A stretch of DNA of 64,000 nucleotides, taken from assembly GCF_000526515.1 (NCBI RefSeq), contig NZ_JAGF01000001.1, positions 1 through 64,000 on the forward strand, written 5' to 3'. Below are positions 15,900 through 25,299 of this stretch, piece after piece (within the stretch, counting starts at the first letter, position 1; each line of letters starts with the position of its first letter). The translations under genes and the position numbers were made by a program. The stretch comes from Cellulomonas sp. KRMCY2 (lineage in GTDB: Bacteria; Actinomycetota; Actinomycetes; Actinomycetales; Cellulomonadaceae). The notes beneath the pieces were generated by a model. That model ran no database searches. It saw only the letters and a list, made by a program, of their open reading frames with translations, and was not told the origin of the DNA.

Positions 15900-16162
15900 G
15901 TGACGGCGAAGCTCGAAGGCGGCGCCGACAGCCGGATCGGCGACGCGCGCATGGCGGTACGGGTCTACGAGCGGTGCAGCGCGGTCGGTGGCAACCGGGT
16001 GAGCCGGTCGATCAGCATCCTGGCGGTCGGTGGCCACATGAAGGTCTCCGCGATCACCTCCGGCGGCAGCACGGGGATGTTCTTGAAGGTCAGCACCCCC
16101 TCGGCGAGGATGCCTTCCTCCAGAGGGCCGCCGACGCGATCCGCAGCTACCCGCAGGCCTGA
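15900..16162 (+). pseudogene. Small conserved-looking protein, frameshifted at a C run near 16090
   Basis: GTG 15900 starts MTAKLEGGADSRIGDARMAV, then RVYERCSAVGGNRVSRSISI and MKVSAITSGGSTGMFLKV. The likely C-terminus, LGEDAFLQRAADAIRSYPQA, is one frame over and stops at 16162. One extra C in the CCCCC run would join them into an 87-residue protein. It resembles small hypothetical proteins of the DUF6054 type (weak recognition). Function unknown. Confidence 0.55.
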
Positions 16163-16205
16163 CTCCCGCCCGGCCCCGCACCCGGCCGACCGGCCCGCGC
16201 GAGAC

Positions 16206-16862
16206 TCAGGTCGTGATGCGCTTCGTCTCGTAGGCCCACATGGCGATCTCGACCCGGTTCCTGGCGCCGAGCTTGCCCATCAGGCTGGCCAGGTGCGTCT
16301 TGACCGTGCTGAGGCTGATGTAGAGCTCGTCGGCGATCTCGGCGTTGGTCAGGCCCCGGGCCACCGTGCGCAGCACCTCCTCCTCCCGCGCAGTGAGCGG
16401 TTCGACAGGCTGAGCCGTTGGCTGCCCCGTCCGCAGGTTCGCGAAGGCCGCCAGCAGGCGGATCGTGATGTTCGGGGCGATGAGCGCCTCACCGTTGGCG
16501 GCCGCATGGATCGCCTGAGTGAGGAGCTCGGGTCCGGCGTCCTTGAGGAGGAAGCCGCGGGCCCCCGCCTTGAGGGCGCCGTGGACGTACTCGTCGAGGT
16601 CAAAGGTAGTGATGACCACGACCGCCATCGGGTCCTCGACGTCCGGGCCGGCGAGCGCCCGGGTGGCCTCGAGCCCGTTCATGTCAGGCATGCGGATGTC
16701 GAACAGGCACACGTCCGGTCGCAGCGCACGAGCGAGCGTGACCGCCTCGCGACCATCTCGCGCCTCTGCGATCACCTCGATCCCGGGCTGGGCATCGAGG
16801 ATCATCCGGAGTCCGGACCGGACGATCTCATGGTCGTCGGCGATGAGCACCCGGATGGTCAT
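16206..16862 (-). CDS. NarL/LuxR-type response regulator
   Basis: A 218-residue protein. The receiver domain has the acidic pocket D9/D10 (IADDHE), phospho-acceptor D55 (VCLFDIRMPDMNG) and the switch/Lys region (GFLLKDAGPELL). The C-terminal LuxR HTH is PLTAREEEVLRTVARGLTNA then LYISLSTVKTHLASLMGKLG. ATG 16862 overlaps the kinase stop by 4 nt, so kinase and regulator are one transcription unit on the minus strand; the longer upstream frame inside the kinase gene is rejected. The stimulus and targets cannot be told from sequence. Confidence 0.93.
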   Translation of the reverse strand: MTIRVLIADDHEIVRSGLRMILDAQPGIEVIAEARDGREAVTLARALRPDVCLFDIRMPDMNGLEATRALAGPDVEDPMAVVVITTFDLDEYVHGALKAGARGFLLKDAGPELLTQAIHAAANGEALIAPNITIRLLAAFANLRTGQPTAQPVEPLTAREEEVLRTVARGLTNAEIADELYISLSTVKTHLASLMGKLGARNRVEIAMWAYETKRITT

Positions 16863-18010
16863 CGGGCCGGTCCCCTCCGTGGAAGCACCGCGTCGACCGC
16901 CCAACCGCGGTCGGGGCCAGGACCGACCTGGATCGTGCCACCGAGGAGCGCCGCCCGTTCCGTCATGCCCACGATGCCGTAGCCGTCCCGAGGCCGAATG
17001 GTGGAGACCGCGTCTCCGTCGTCGCGGACGGTCAGCCGGATGGTGTCCCGCTCGCCGGCGACCAGGACGACGATCCGGCTGGCGTGCCGCGCGTGCCGCA
17101 TCGCGTTGGTGATGGACTCCTGGGCGATGCGGTAGGTCGCGGCTCCGACCGATGGGCTGAGGTCCCCAAGGTCGCCGGACAGGTGCACCTCGACCAGGGG
17201 TTCGTCGCCCTGAGAGCGGGCGAGCCGCTCGATGTCGGCGACGCCGCGCTGGGGGGCGAGGTCGGCATCGTCGCGTTGGCGCAGAGCACCCACCATGGTC
17301 CGCATCTCGGCGAGAGTACGGGAGCCTTCCGCCTCGATGATCTCGAGAGCCTCGACCGCGGCACCGGGTCGCGACTCGGCGACCACGCGTCCCGCCTGCG
17401 CGCGGATCACCATCCCCGAGATGTGGTGCGCCACCGTGTCATGCAGCTCGCGCGCCAGCTGCTCGCGTTCCCGCAGTCTGACCTGGTCCATCGCGCGCAG
17501 CCGCGATGTCACCCGAAGTCGCGCCGAAGCCCCGAATACCGCCGGGAGCACGAGGATCACCAGACCGAAGACCTCGTCGCCGGCCTGGGCCTGGTCCAAG
17601 GCAGTGCTCACGCCATAGGTGGCCAGGACGATCGCGGACCCGGCAACCGCCTCACGACCGGACCCCCAACGGAACACCGCATAGGTGAGCAGCAACAGGT
17701 ACACCATCGAGTAGAGGCCGACCCGTCCACCCGCGTGGCCGGCGAAGGAGGCGATGGCCACCACGATGGAGACACCAAAGGCGAGAGCGACCATCGCGAG
17801 GGGATGAGTACGCCGCCACAGCAGCGTGAACGCCAGCGCGACGGCCTCCACGACGCCCACGGGGAGCCAGAGGAGGTCCCGGCGCAGAAAGCTCTCGAAG
17901 ATGGCCAGGGAGACGAACACCACGACAAGTGCCCAGTCCCGCCAGACGCGGACGGGCGGCTGCGGAGCTCGAGGTTCGGCCCACAGCGACCGGACCGCGT
18001 TTCCCGCCAC
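16859..18010 (-). CDS. NarL-system sensor histidine kinase (HisKA_3 type)
   Basis: A 383-residue protein. About five membrane helices occupy residues 25-160 (for example DWALVVVFVSLAIFESFL and GLYSMVYLLLLTYAVF), with little extracellular sequence. The dimerisation box is REREQLARELHDTVAHHISG with the phospho-accepting His, then the HATPase with YRIAQESITNAMRHA (N box), VRDDGDA and GYGIVGMTERAALLGG (G boxes). It probably senses a membrane or cell-envelope state. It starts with GTG and is paired with the response regulator by ATGA overlap. Confidence 0.93.
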   Translation of the reverse strand: MAGNAVRSLWAEPRAPQPPVRVWRDWALVVVFVSLAIFESFLRRDLLWLPVGVVEAVALAFTLLWRRTHPLAMVALAFGVSIVVAIASFAGHAGGRVGLYSMVYLLLLTYAVFRWGSGREAVAGSAIVLATYGVSTALDQAQAGDEVFGLVILVLPAVFGASARLRVTSRLRAMDQVRLREREQLARELHDTVAHHISGMVIRAQAGRVVAESRPGAAVEALEIIEAEGSRTLAEMRTMVGALRQRDDADLAPQRGVADIERLARSQGDEPLVEVHLSGDLGDLSPSVGAATYRIAQESITNAMRHARHASRIVVLVAGERDTIRLTVRDDGDAVSTIRPRDGYGIVGMTERAALLGGTIQVGPGPDRGWAVDAVLPRRGPAR

Positions 18011-18186
18011 GCCCCAAGCCTAGGGAAGGCGAGCCATCGCGCATCGGCCGAAAGACCGAGCTGCTCGCCGGTCCATCGGCCGAGCCATCGCCGGCCTCTG
18101 CGGCCGATGTGGGTCCGAGAGCGCCTCGCAACACTGAATCGGCGTCGGCGGTCGCGCTGATGCATTCACCAGATGGAGGACAACTG

Positions 18187-18987
18187 ATGAGCTCGCAGAG
18201 ACTGGATCACCTGGGGCGCCTGAGCGCCCGTAGCCCGTGGATGAGCGGCCAACGGAACGGACACCGTGTTCGAGAGCACAAGGCGGCTGCCACGACGGCC
18301 GGGATCCTGTACATCACCGGGACGGTGGCCGGTGTCCTCAGCATGGTCGTCAGCGCTCCGGTACGGAAGACAGTCGACCCGTTGGCCGCCGCGGCGGAGC
18401 ACTCCGGTGCGGTCGTGACGACCGCACTGCTCGTGCTCGTCATGGGGCTGTCGCTCGCGTTCGTCCCCGTGGTGCTCTTCCCTTTGCTGCGCCGGGTGAA
18501 CGAAGTGGCGGCGGTCGGCTACTTGATCGTTCGAGGAGCGGTCGAGACGGCCGGCTACGTCCTGAGCGCCATCGGCTTGCTGCTGCTCGTGCCACTGGGC
18601 GAGGTCATGTCGGCGGGACCGGGCACGGCGTCACCGGCAGGCGTGCGGCTGGGCAGCCTCGTGCTCGACTCCAGCGCGACCGGCGCCGTGCTCACGCTCG
18701 TGTTCTGCGCCGGTGCCGTCGTGTTCTACTCGCTGCTCTATCGGTCGCGCATCGTCCCCCGCTGGATCGCGTCGTGGGGTCTCGTGGCGATCGTGTTCTA
18801 CGTGGCCGCCGACCTGCTCGCGATGTACTCGGTCATCGGCGCCGACTCCACCGAGCAGGTCGCGATGTTCATGCCCCTTGCCGTGCAGGAGATGGTGCTG
18901 GCGGTCTGGATGATCGCGCGTGGCTTCCGTCCGGTGGCTGTTTCGACCACGTCGGAGCTCCCAGAGCGCACGCTGGCCGGCGAGTAG
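18187..18987 (+). CDS. DUF4386-family membrane protein (copy 1)
   Basis: A 266-residue protein with about six membrane helices after a 35-residue basic N-terminus. TTAGILYITGTVAGVLSMVV is the family's first helix; VVFYSLLYRSRIVPRWIASW contains the conserved short loop before the last helices. The ATG is preceded by GGAGGACAACTG. The family's function is not established. It is convergent with the nitroreductase-family gene 21 bp away; the same convergent pair recurs at 40631-41815. Confidence 0.85.
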   Translation: MSSQRLDHLGRLSARSPWMSGQRNGHRVREHKAAATTAGILYITGTVAGVLSMVVSAPVRKTVDPLAAAAEHSGAVVTTALLVLVMGLSLAFVPVVLFPLLRRVNEVAAVGYLIVRGAVETAGYVLSAIGLLLLVPLGEVMSAGPGTASPAGVRLGSLVLDSSATGAVLTLVFCAGAVVFYSLLYRSRIVPRWIASWGLVAIVFYVAADLLAMYSVIGADSTEQVAMFMPLAVQEMVLAVWMIARGFRPVAVSTTSELPERTLAGE

Positions 18988-19008
18988 CTGGATCATCCCC
19001 CGCCGGCC

Positions 19009-19485
19009 CTAAGCGGCCCCCTCGCGCGGTTCGAGGACGACCACGGGCGTCTCTGTCGCCCGCCGGGCGGCGAAGGCCTCGAGCTGCGGATCGACCGCGA
19101 CCCAGCTCTGCCACAGCCGGTCATGCTGCTCACCGTCCGCCGCGTGCGCGCGCACCAGGCGCGGACGCTGGCCGGACAACTGAGCGACGGCATCGGGGTG
19201 GGCCTCGAGGTTGAGCCACCAAGAGGGATGCCCCTCGTCCCAGCCGTTCATCGCGAGAATGACGAGGTCCGGGCCGTCCTCGAGGTAGCCCAGGATGACG
19301 CTGCGCTCTTGCCCGGACTTCCGCCCGATCGTCGTCAGACGCAGGGCACCCCAGCCTCGCTTGTTCGACGTTGTCCACAGGAAGCGGCCGCCACTGAGTC
19401 GGTAGAGCGCTCGATGAGCGCGCCAGGCCGTGTGCACGAACCACGGCGGCGGGATCTTCGGCGATCCGGTACCCGCTGTGCTCAT
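19009..19485 (-). CDS. Deazaflavin-dependent nitroreductase-family protein (copy 1)
   Basis: A 158-residue split-barrel protein of the DUF385/Ddn type. GALRLTTIGRKSGQERSVIL followed by YLEDGPDLVILAMNGWDEGH and PSWWLNLEAHPDA is the diagnostic F420-binding core. Such proteins reduce nitro groups or quinones with F420H2, or bind F420 or heme without catalysis. It is the same length as, and roughly four-fifths identical to, the gene at 41339. An LLM-family F420-type oxidoreductase at 58339 supports an F420-using host. Confidence 0.88.
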   Translation of the reverse strand: MSTAGTGSPKIPPPWFVHTAWRAHRALYRLSGGRFLWTTSNKRGWGALRLTTIGRKSGQERSVILGYLEDGPDLVILAMNGWDEGHPSWWLNLEAHPDAVAQLSGQRPRLVRAHAADGEQHDRLWQSWVAVDPQLEAFAARRATETPVVVLEPREGAA

Positions 19486-19649
19486 CGCCGATTCCTTCCA
19501 AAGGTGGCGTCACCCAGACACCCCACCGTATCGGCGCGGGGGGGCGAAGGCCGTCCTCCCTCGCGCTGGGGAGGGTGGCGGCCGTTCTTCAGCGCCTGGG
19601 CTCGCACATCCGCTCGATCGGCCAACGCCCTCGTGCCAATGTGGCTGAC

Positions 19650-19817
19650 ATGCGACAGGAAGACATCTGGGACGTGCACGCTGCTCGGACATACGACACG
19701 CCGGGCACCGGGATGTTCGCCGACGAGGTGCTGGAACCGACCGTTGACCGACGGGCCGCGTTCGCGGGTCGGGGCCGAGCCCTCGAGTTCGCCATCGGCA
19801 GCGGACGCGTGGTCTGA
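19650..19817 (+). pseudogene. N-terminal fragment of a SAM-dependent methyltransferase
   Basis: The frame reads MRQEDIWDVHAARTYDTPGT, then LEPTVDRRAAFAGRGRALEF and AIGSGRVV, stopping just where motif I of a class I methyltransferase (LEFAIGTGRVA) should lead into the Rossmann fold. About three quarters of the gene is gone. The break is followed at 24 bp by half a boundary palindrome and then an integrase pseudogene, so integration or deletion of an element probably cut it. A GTG at 19641 is an alternative start. Confidence 0.65.
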
Positions 19818-19840
19818 CCCGCGGACACGCAGGGCCGTCC

Positions 19841-19868
19841 GTTGACGCGGGGGCCAACTTCTTGTGTT
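19841..19868 (+). repeat. Collapsed boundary relic next to the integrase pseudogene
   Basis: CCGTTGACGC (19839-19848) is the left half of the boundary palindrome. It runs straight into GGGGGCCAACTTCTTGTGTT, the sequence that precedes the integrase start; a similar TTCTTTGTGTTGTGTCGAGC follows terminator E. The roughly 170 bp of core and hairpin normally between them is missing, as if deleted. Support is positional and partial. Confidence 0.5.
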
Positions 19869-20224
19869 GTGGCGAGCATCCGGGAGCGGCGACGGGCCGA
19901 TGGGACGCGCTCGTTCGCGGTGCTCTGACGCGACCCGGACACCGGGCGCCAGACCTCGCTGACCCACGACGACGAGCGGGATGCCCGCGCGGCACGCGAG
20001 CTCATCGAGGCCGCCGCCGGGCGGGCCGACGAGGCCTCGCGGATCGCCGACTTTGGCGTCGGCCCGGGCCGACAGTCTCGGCGGTGACCCACCGGCAGGT
20101 GGCCGGGTGGGTGCGCGCGATGAAGAGGGGCCTCTCCCCCAAGACGATCGCCAACCTGCACGGGCTGCTGTCCGCGGCGATGACGACGGCCGTGCGTCTC
20201 GGGTACCGGGCCGACAACCCGTGA
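19869..20224 (+). pseudogene. Tyrosine-recombinase (integrase) N-terminal pseudogene
   Basis: GTG 19869 gives VASIRERRRADGTRSFAVL, then TGA at 19926 where Trp is expected, then RDPDTGRQTSLTHDDERDAR, the N-terminal arm-binding domain of actinobacterial phage-type integrases. One frame over, GPTVSAVTHRQVAGWVRAMK and RGLSPKTIANLHGLLSAAMT is the SAM-like core-binding domain, ending at TGA 20222 after ADNP. The catalytic domain (RHRY) is absent. So the gene has a nonsense codon, a frameshift and a 3' truncation. It is the only sizeable recombinase remnant in the window and is the likely agent or relative that built the boundary array. Confidence 0.85.
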
Positions 20225-20253
20225 CCCTAGCGGCAGTACGTGGCCACTCGGGG

Positions 20254-21521
<1,268 letters not shown>

Positions 21522-21548
21522 CCGGTGCCGAGGCCCGAGGAGTGAGCT

Positions 21549-22271
21549 GTGCCCCAGGTGATCCGCATCGGTGTCGTCGAGGACGACCCGGCCGCGACAG
21601 CCCAGATCCTCGCACACCTGCGCAGGTTCGAGACCGAGCACGACGTGACGTTCGCCGTCCGGACGTTTCCGGACGGGCGCGACGTCGTCGAGGGCTACCA
21701 GGCCGCATTCGACATCATCTTCCTCGACGTGGAGATGCCCCATCTCGACGGGCTCGAGGCCGCCCGGCACATCCGCACGCTGGACGCCGACGTGGTGCTC
21801 GTCTTCATCACCAACATGGCGCAGTACGCGATCAAGGGCTACCAGGTCGACGCCCTGAGCTTCCTGCTCAAGCCGGTGCCGTACTTCGCGTTCTCCCAGG
21901 AGCTCCGCCGCTCGATCGAGCGGACGCGTCGTTCCCAGGGCGACTGGATCATGCTCGCCGTCGGCACCGGCATGGCCCGGGTGGACCTCGCCGACATCGT
22001 CTACATCGAGAGCATCCGGCACCGGATCGTCGTCCACGGCGTCGATCGCACCTACGCCCTGACCGGGACGTTGAAGGCCTTCGACTCCCAGCTCGCGGAC
22101 AAGGGCTTCTTTCGCAGCAACAACTGCTACCTGGTCAACCTGCGGCACGTGACCGGGGTGAACGCGACGAGCTCGGTCATGCTCGGCGGTGCGGAGCTCC
22201 AGGTCAGCCGACCGCGCCGCCGCGCCTTTCTCCAGGCGCTCACCGACCACGTGGGCGGACGCACACCGTGA
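21549..22271 (+). CDS. LytTR-family response regulator
   Basis: A 240-residue protein. The receiver has EDD at 11-13, phospho-acceptor D60 (IIFLDVEMPHLDGLEAAR) and the switch region FITNMAQYAIKGYQVDALSF with LLKP. The C-terminal LytTR DNA-binding domain starts near residue 135 (WIMLAVGTGMARVDLADIVY, IESIRHRIVVHG) and ends FFRSNNCYLVNLRHVTGV. The next gene overlaps by 4 nt (GTGA) and is an AgrC-like kinase. This pair resembles quorum- or envelope-sensing systems, but no autoinducer-peptide or processing gene was seen nearby. Confidence 0.95.
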   Translation: MPQVIRIGVVEDDPAATAQILAHLRRFETEHDVTFAVRTFPDGRDVVEGYQAAFDIIFLDVEMPHLDGLEAARHIRTLDADVVLVFITNMAQYAIKGYQVDALSFLLKPVPYFAFSQELRRSIERTRRSQGDWIMLAVGTGMARVDLADIVYIESIRHRIVVHGVDRTYALTGTLKAFDSQLADKGFFRSNNCYLVNLRHVTGVNATSSVMLGGAELQVSRPRRRAFLQALTDHVGGRTP

Positions 22272-23590
22272 TCGAGGACGTGCTGCCCGACATCCCCCGG
22301 CTGTACACGGCCCTTGCCGAGTGGTCGGCGTGCATGGTCTACGTGCTGCTGATCCGCAAGCGACTGTCCCCCGCACGGCTGGCCCTCGCTGCCGGCCTCG
22401 GGCTCGGCGCCCTCGTCGCGGTGCAGCTGCTCGCTGGGACGCTGCCGATCGCCTTGTGGGTGGTCGGGATGGCTCTCGCGGTGGCCGCGATGTACCTGCT
22501 CATCGCCGTGTGCGCCGACGTCTCCGCCCTCAACGCCGGGTACTTCGTCGCGCGCGCCTTCGTGCTCGCCGAGCTCGTGGCGTCCCTCCAGTGGCAGCTC
22601 CACTCGTACTTCTTCGCCGCGCCCGCTGATCCCTCGCTCCAGCACGTGGCCCTGCTCATGATCGTGTACGGCGCTGCGTTCGCTGCCGCGTACGGCATCG
22701 AGCGGCGCCACTTCCCCGTCGACCAACCGTTCGACGTCGACGCTCGCGGCGTGCTCAGCGCCGCGGCGATCGCCGTGATCACCTTCCTGATCAGCAACAT
22801 CAGCTTCCTGAGCACGAGCACGCCGTTCAGTGGGCGCCTCGGGCCGGAGATCTTCTACATCCGGACGCTGGTCGACCTCGCCGGGTACGTCGCGCTCTAC
22901 GCCCAGCAGGGTCAGCGGCTCGAGCTGCGACGTGCCGCCGAGGTCGAGGCGATGGATCGCCTGCTGCACTCCCAGCACGAGCAGTACCTGCAGGCCAGGA
23001 ACAACATCGACGTGGTCAACCGCAAGTACCACGACCTCAAGCACTACATCAACGCGATCCGGGCCGAGAGCAGCGCCGACGCGCGCGCGACCTACCTCGA
23101 CCAGCTCGAGGACTCGATCCGGCCCTACGACACCCGGGTCGAGACCGGCAACATCGTGCTCGACACGATCCTGACCACCAAGAGCGCCGCCTGCGCCGAC
23201 CTGGGGATCACCCTGACGTGCGTGGCCGACGGTGCGGCGCTGGACTTCATGTCGCCGATGGATGTCGCGGCGCTGGTCGGCAACGCGCTGGACAACGCCA
23301 TCGAGGCGGCCGTCTCCCTGCCCGACCCCGAGCGCCGCCTGCTCCGGGTGGCGGTCCACCGCCAGGACTCGCTGGTCATGCTGCGCTTCGAGAACTACTA
23401 CGAGGGCACCCTGACCTTCGAGGACGGCCTTCCACGGAGCACGAAGGACGCCGGCAGCCTGCACCACGGCTACGGGCTGCGGAACATCCGGCACGTGTCC
23501 GAGCAGTACGGCGGGACGCTGACGGTCCACGCCGAGGACGGCTGGTTCACTGTCCGGGTGCTGATCCCGGTGCCCGGCGCGCTCAGTTGA
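22268..23590 (+). CDS. GHKL-type sensor histidine kinase (AgrC-like)
   Basis: A 440-residue protein. Six or seven membrane helices fill residues 15-215 (for example ALAAGLGLGALVAVQLLAGT and VLSAAAIAVITFLISNISFL). A coiled linker follows, then the box RKYHDLKHYINAIRAE with the candidate phospho-His near residue 255, and a GHKL ATPase: ALVGNALDNAIEAAVSLPDP (N box) and HHGYGLRNIRHVSEQYGGTL (G box). GTG start inside the regulator stop. The 3' end overlaps the convergent glycosyltransferase gene by 8 bp. It presumably phosphorylates the LytTR partner. Confidence 0.93.
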   Translation: MIEDVLPDIPRLYTALAEWSACMVYVLLIRKRLSPARLALAAGLGLGALVAVQLLAGTLPIALWVVGMALAVAAMYLLIAVCADVSALNAGYFVARAFVLAELVASLQWQLHSYFFAAPADPSLQHVALLMIVYGAAFAAAYGIERRHFPVDQPFDVDARGVLSAAAIAVITFLISNISFLSTSTPFSGRLGPEIFYIRTLVDLAGYVALYAQQGQRLELRRAAEVEAMDRLLHSQHEQYLQARNNIDVVNRKYHDLKHYINAIRAESSADARATYLDQLEDSIRPYDTRVETGNIVLDTILTTKSAACADLGITLTCVADGAALDFMSPMDVAALVGNALDNAIEAAVSLPDPERRLLRVAVHRQDSLVMLRFENYYEGTLTFEDGLPRSTKDAGSLHHGYGLRNIRHVSEQYGGTLTVHAEDGWFTVRVLIPVPGALS

Positions 23591-24620
23591 AGCCGACGCG
23601 CCACTGGGCCGCACGGTAGGCCGCGAGCGTCACCCTGCGTCCGTGCCGACCCGGGAGGTTGGTGATCTGCCCGAGGGCGCTGCGCCGCAGGCGACGGTGC
23701 AGCGGCGCGTCCTCCACACGGATTCCCCGCCACAAGGCTTCCTTGGCCGCCAGAGCCGCGTCCGTACCCGAGCGCAGCAGCAGCGTCGAGGACACCGCGC
23801 AGACGATCTCCAGGTAGTGCGTCATGTAGCGGTACGCCGGGTGCCCCGGCGGGACCGTGCGCGCGACGTGCTCCATCATCATCCGGTTGACCCGCAGCTG
23901 CTGGTCGAGCCGGCCGATCATCACCTGCTCGGCGACCGACTGACCGGCCCGCCCGATGGAGTACCGGTAGAGGTCGACGTCGAGGTAGTACATCCGTTGC
24001 ACCGACGCGAGCGGCATGTACGCGAAGATGTTGTCCACGTAGAAGGTGTGCTCGGGCAGGCGGAGCTCGACCTCACGCAGCAGACCTGTCCGGTAGACGA
24101 TCGAGTGCATGAGGAAGTACTGGGTCTTGCGGAGCCGGCGCACCTCGTCCCAGCCGAAGACCCGTCCACGAGGCAGCGCCCGGCGGAACCGGACGGCCCG
24201 CTTCGTGCCGCGCCCCTCCTTCTCGTACACGAAGTTGCTGAGCACCATGTCGACGCGCTCGTCGGCCGCCCCGAGCCGACGAAGGGTGGACACCAGCTCG
24301 GCGAAGGCCTCCACGTCGACCCAGTCGTCCGAGTCGACGACCTTGAAGTAGCGCCCCCTGGCGAGCTCCAGGCCCACGTTGATCGTCGATCCGTGCCCGC
24401 CGTTGGGCTTGTGCACCGCGCGCACCCTGCCGGGGAACCGGGCCTCGTACTCGTCGGCGACCTCGGCCGTGGCGTCGTGCGAGCCGTCATCCACGATGAG
24501 GACCTCGACCTCGGGACCGCCCCCCAGGAGCAGCGAGTCGACGCAGCGACGCATGTAGTCGGCCGAGTTGTAGCACGGCACGACGACGGACAAGGTGACC
24601 ACCGGCCGAAGGGTACTCAT
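23583..24620 (-). CDS. Family 2 glycosyltransferase
   Basis: A 345-residue GT-A enzyme. LSVVVPCYNSADYMRRCVDS is the nucleotide-sugar-binding start, VLIVDDGSHDAT the first acidic motif and RYFKVVDSDDWVDVEAFAEL the metal-binding DxD-type motif. The C-terminal half lacks the membrane helices of processive enzymes, so it is probably cytoplasmic and adds single sugars to a lipid or glycan acceptor. ATG 24620 overlaps the GtrA-like gene by 4 nt, so they are co-translated. Donor sugar unknown; UDP-galactofuranose from the nearby mutase is possible but speculative. Confidence 0.92.
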   Translation of the reverse strand: MSTLRPVVTLSVVVPCYNSADYMRRCVDSLLLGGGPEVEVLIVDDGSHDATAEVADEYEARFPGRVRAVHKPNGGHGSTINVGLELARGRYFKVVDSDDWVDVEAFAELVSTLRRLGAADERVDMVLSNFVYEKEGRGTKRAVRFRRALPRGRVFGWDEVRRLRKTQYFLMHSIVYRTGLLREVELRLPEHTFYVDNIFAYMPLASVQRMYYLDVDLYRYSIGRAGQSVAEQVMIGRLDQQLRVNRMMMEHVARTVPPGHPAYRYMTHYLEIVCAVSSTLLLRSGTDAALAAKEALWRGIRVEDAPLHRRLRRSALGQITNLPGRHGRRVTLAAYRAAQWRVGFN

Positions 24621-25273
24621 CGGGGCAGCGCATCCGGGGTGACCTCGACCCCGGCCTGGCGGTCGCGCTGGTCGTCGTCCTGCCCCTCGGGCACCTGCTT
24701 GAAGATCACCTTGAAGATCGGGAAGAAGATCCAGAACGCGATCGCGCTGTTGATGATCATCGTGACGATGTCCGCGATCGTCTCACCCGTGCCACCCAGC
24801 CCCCAGGTGTCCATGAGCAGGTCGTAGATCGGTGCCTTGTAGAAGCCCTGGGCCGCCGCCGCGCCGAAGGTGATGAGGATGTAGGCGACGACGTACCACA
24901 TCGCCGCCTTGCCCAACGAGTTGTTCGCCTTGAACGTGATGCTGCGCTGGGCGAAGAAGTTGATGATCTGCGCGATGCCGATGGTGACCTGGACGGCGAG
25001 GAAGTAGGCCAGGCCCCCTCCGCCGAGAGGGAGCTCCCCTGCCGGGTAGTCGAAGACGAAGTACTGCGAGCCGTCGACCTGCGTGCCCACCGCCAGCACC
25101 TGGAAGTCGGTGTCGACCAGCCCGGTCTGGTTGAAGAGACCCTTGAAGATCGGCATCAGCGCCAGCTGCAGCACGGTGACCCCGTTGCTGAGCAGGAAGA
25201 ACATGAGGAACTGCGCGGTGCCGGGGCGCTTCTCCTCGAGCCGGCGCCAGGCCTGCGTGATGGGCTTGAACAT
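24617..25273 (-). CDS. GtrA-like membrane protein
   Basis: A 218-residue protein with four membrane helices: AQFLMFFLLSNGVTVLQLAL, LAYFLAVQVTIGIAQIINFF, AAMWYVVAYILITFGAAAAQ and IADIVTMIINSAIAFWIFFP. FAQRSITFKANNS after helix two is the GtrA/DPMS-associated loop. GtrA-like proteins are thought to help move lipid-linked sugars across the membrane. An extra extracellular loop of about 45 residues between helices 1 and 2 is longer than usual. It overlaps the glycosyltransferase start and follows the GH3 gene by 26 bp on the same strand. Confidence 0.88.
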   Translation of the reverse strand: MFKPITQAWRRLEEKRPGTAQFLMFFLLSNGVTVLQLALMPIFKGLFNQTGLVDTDFQVLAVGTQVDGSQYFVFDYPAGELPLGGGGLAYFLAVQVTIGIAQIINFFAQRSITFKANNSLGKAAMWYVVAYILITFGAAAAQGFYKAPIYDLLMDTWGLGGTGETIADIVTMIINSAIAFWIFFPIFKVIFKQVPEGQDDDQRDRQAGVEVTPDALPR

Positions 25274-25299
25274 CGTGGTCGTCGCTCTCGTGTGGGGGG

